Shown here: positions 5,530-6,284 of the stretch, piece by piece
Position numbering within the stretch: position 1 is the first letter of the stretch
How the letters are laid out: every line of letters starts with the position of its first letter
Assembly: GCA_019417795.1 (NCBI GenBank)
Contig: DXUR01000166.1
Location: forward strand, 1 to 6,284
Reading direction: 5' to 3'
Length of the DNA: 6,284 nt
From: Clostridiales bacterium
GTDB taxonomy: Bacteria > Bacillota_A > Clostridia > Oscillospirales > Oscillospiraceae
Notes under the pieces: model-generated
Database searches by the model: none
Seen by the model: the letters and a program-made list of their open reading frames with translations, nothing else
Told to the model about the DNA's origin: nothing
Position numbers and translations under genes: made by a program

Positions 5530-6273
5530 ATGAGCGAGAATATCTTAGAGATCCGCCACCTCGGCAAGTCCTTCGGCACCCATGAGGTTTTGCGGGATAT
5601 TGACTTCACCGTCAAGAAGGGCGACGTTATTTCCATCATCGGCGCTTCCGGCTCTGGCAAGTCCACGCTGCTGCGGTGTGTCAACCTGCTGGAGACCCCC
5701 AGCAGCGGACAGATCCTTTACCACGGTACCGACGTGGCGGGCCGGGGCGTCAATGCCCCGGAGTACCGCTCCCATGTGGGTATGGTGTTCCAGTCCTTCA
5801 ACCTGTTCAACAATATGTCGGTCCTCAAAAACTGCATGGTGGGACAGATGAAGGTCCTCAAGCGCAGCAAGGAGGAGGCCCGGCAGCAGGCTTTGAAGTA
5901 TCTGGAAAAGGTGGGTATGGCGCCCTATATCAACGCCAAGCCCCGACAGATCTCCGGCGGTCAGAAGCAGCGGGTGGCCATCGCCCGGGCACTGGCCATG
6001 GACCCGGAGGTGCTGCTGTTCGATGAGCCTACCTCCGCTCTGGACCCGGAAATGGTGGGCGAGGTGCTGAACGTCATGCAGGCGCTGGCTCAGGAGGGCA
6101 TGACCATGCTGGTGGTGACTCACGAGATGGCCTTCGCCCGGGACGTCAGCTCGCAGGTGGTGTTCATGCATCAGGGCGTGATCTGCGAACAGGGCACACC
6201 GGCACAGGTCTTTGGCGCCCCCCGACAGCAGGAGACGAAGGAGTTCCTGGCTCGTTTCCGGGGCGTGGAATAA
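5530..6273 (+). CDS. Amino acid ABC transporter ATP-binding protein (GlnQ type)
   Basis: A 247-residue cytoplasmic ATPase of the polar amino acid uptake family that powers the importer as a homodimer on the permease EAA loops. All nucleotide-binding motifs are intact: Walker [10 protein letters not shown] (38-46), Q-loop VFQSFNLF with Q88, ABC signature [15 protein letters not shown] (141-155), Walker B VLLFDEP (161-167) with catalytic E166, D-loop SALD (169-172) and switch histidine H198 in [19 protein letters not shown] after the Q-loop and the EMAFAR element after the switch histidine are typical of the GlnQ/HisP group. Length is normal (about 240-260) and there is no C-terminal regulatory domain of the kind found in methionine or maltose importers, so control is expected to come from the riboswitch. 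It follows the permease by one base. The motifs do not specify the substrate. Confidence 0.96.
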   Translation: MSENILEIRHLGKSFGTHEVLRDIDFTVKKGDVISIIGASGSGKSTLLRCVNLLETPSSGQILYHGTDVAGRGVNAPEYRSHVGMVFQSFNLFNNMSVLKNCMVGQMKVLKRSKEEARQQALKYLEKVGMAPYINAKPRQISGGQKQRVAIARALAMDPEVLLFDEPTSALDPEMVGEVLNVMQALAQEGMTMLVVTHEMAFARDVSSQVVFMHQGVICEQGTPAQVFGAPRQQETKEFLARFRGVE

Positions 6274-6277
6274 GGAG
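6272..6277 (+). promoter_or_regulatory. Shine-Dalgarno site overlapping the ATPase stop, for a gene beyond the window
   Basis: AAGGAG starts inside the TAA stop of the ATPase gene and is followed by 7 nt to the window edge. No terminator is present. A start codon at or just after 6285 would have ideal spacing, so a further operon gene probably begins right outside. Confidence 0.55.
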
Positions 6278-6284
6278 ACTGCAA

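Noticed and set aside
3471..5684. Very long open frame (737 codons) on the minus strand opposite the binding-protein and permease genes
   Set aside because: It is antisense to three well-supported genes with intact motifs and crosses the riboswitch terminator. Its product is rich in His, Gly and Val runs with no recognisable domain. In GC-rich, codon-biased genes such long antisense frames arise by chance.

Overview
This window looks like the chromosome of a fairly GC-rich Clostridia member, plausibly an Oscillospiraceae-type gut anaerobe. That placement is an inference from strong AAGGAG-type ribosome binding sites, sigma-A promoters with 17-nt spacers, intrinsic terminators, a lipoprotein-anchored binding protein and C/G-ending codons. 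No marker gene fixes the genus.

Layout. (1) Bases 1-122 hold the 5' end of rimM on the minus strand, cut by the window edge. (2) Bases 123-325 are a divergent promoter region with one good promoter on each strand. (3) Bases 326-1768 encode a sodium-coupled NSS-family (LeuT-fold) transporter. (4) Bases 1791-1830 form a perfect bidirectional terminator between two convergent genes. (5) Bases 1838-3049, minus strand, encode a HI0933/YhiN-family FAD-binding oxidoreductase with its own promoter at 3100-3128. (6) Bases 3260-3557 are a regulatory leader: a consensus promoter, a complete lysine riboswitch aptamer (P1-P5, with an L2-L3 kissing loop), a proposed antiterminator and an intrinsic terminator. 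(7) Bases 3609-6273 encode a polar-amino-acid ABC importer: a lipoprotein binding protein, a HisM-type permease and a GlnQ-type ATPase. A Shine-Dalgarno sequence right after the ATPase stop suggests the operon continues past the window.

How it works together. The most informative element is the lysine riboswitch. The importer alone would be called only 'polar amino acid ABC transporter'; the riboswitch makes L-lysine (or a close analogue) the likely substrate. When lysine is scarce, the 3' strand of P1 is free to pair with the 5' arm of the terminator and transcription reads through. When lysine is bound, P1 forms, the terminator folds and importer expression stops. The other items worth a second look are an NSS transporter lacking the usual TM1 gating arginine, a permease with a C-terminal tail of about 60 residues, and GC-rich intercistronic hairpins after the binding-protein gene. 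I saw no mobile element, CRISPR array, tRNA or rRNA. I found no wholly new system; the riboswitch-controlled importer is of a known general kind but is well resolved here.
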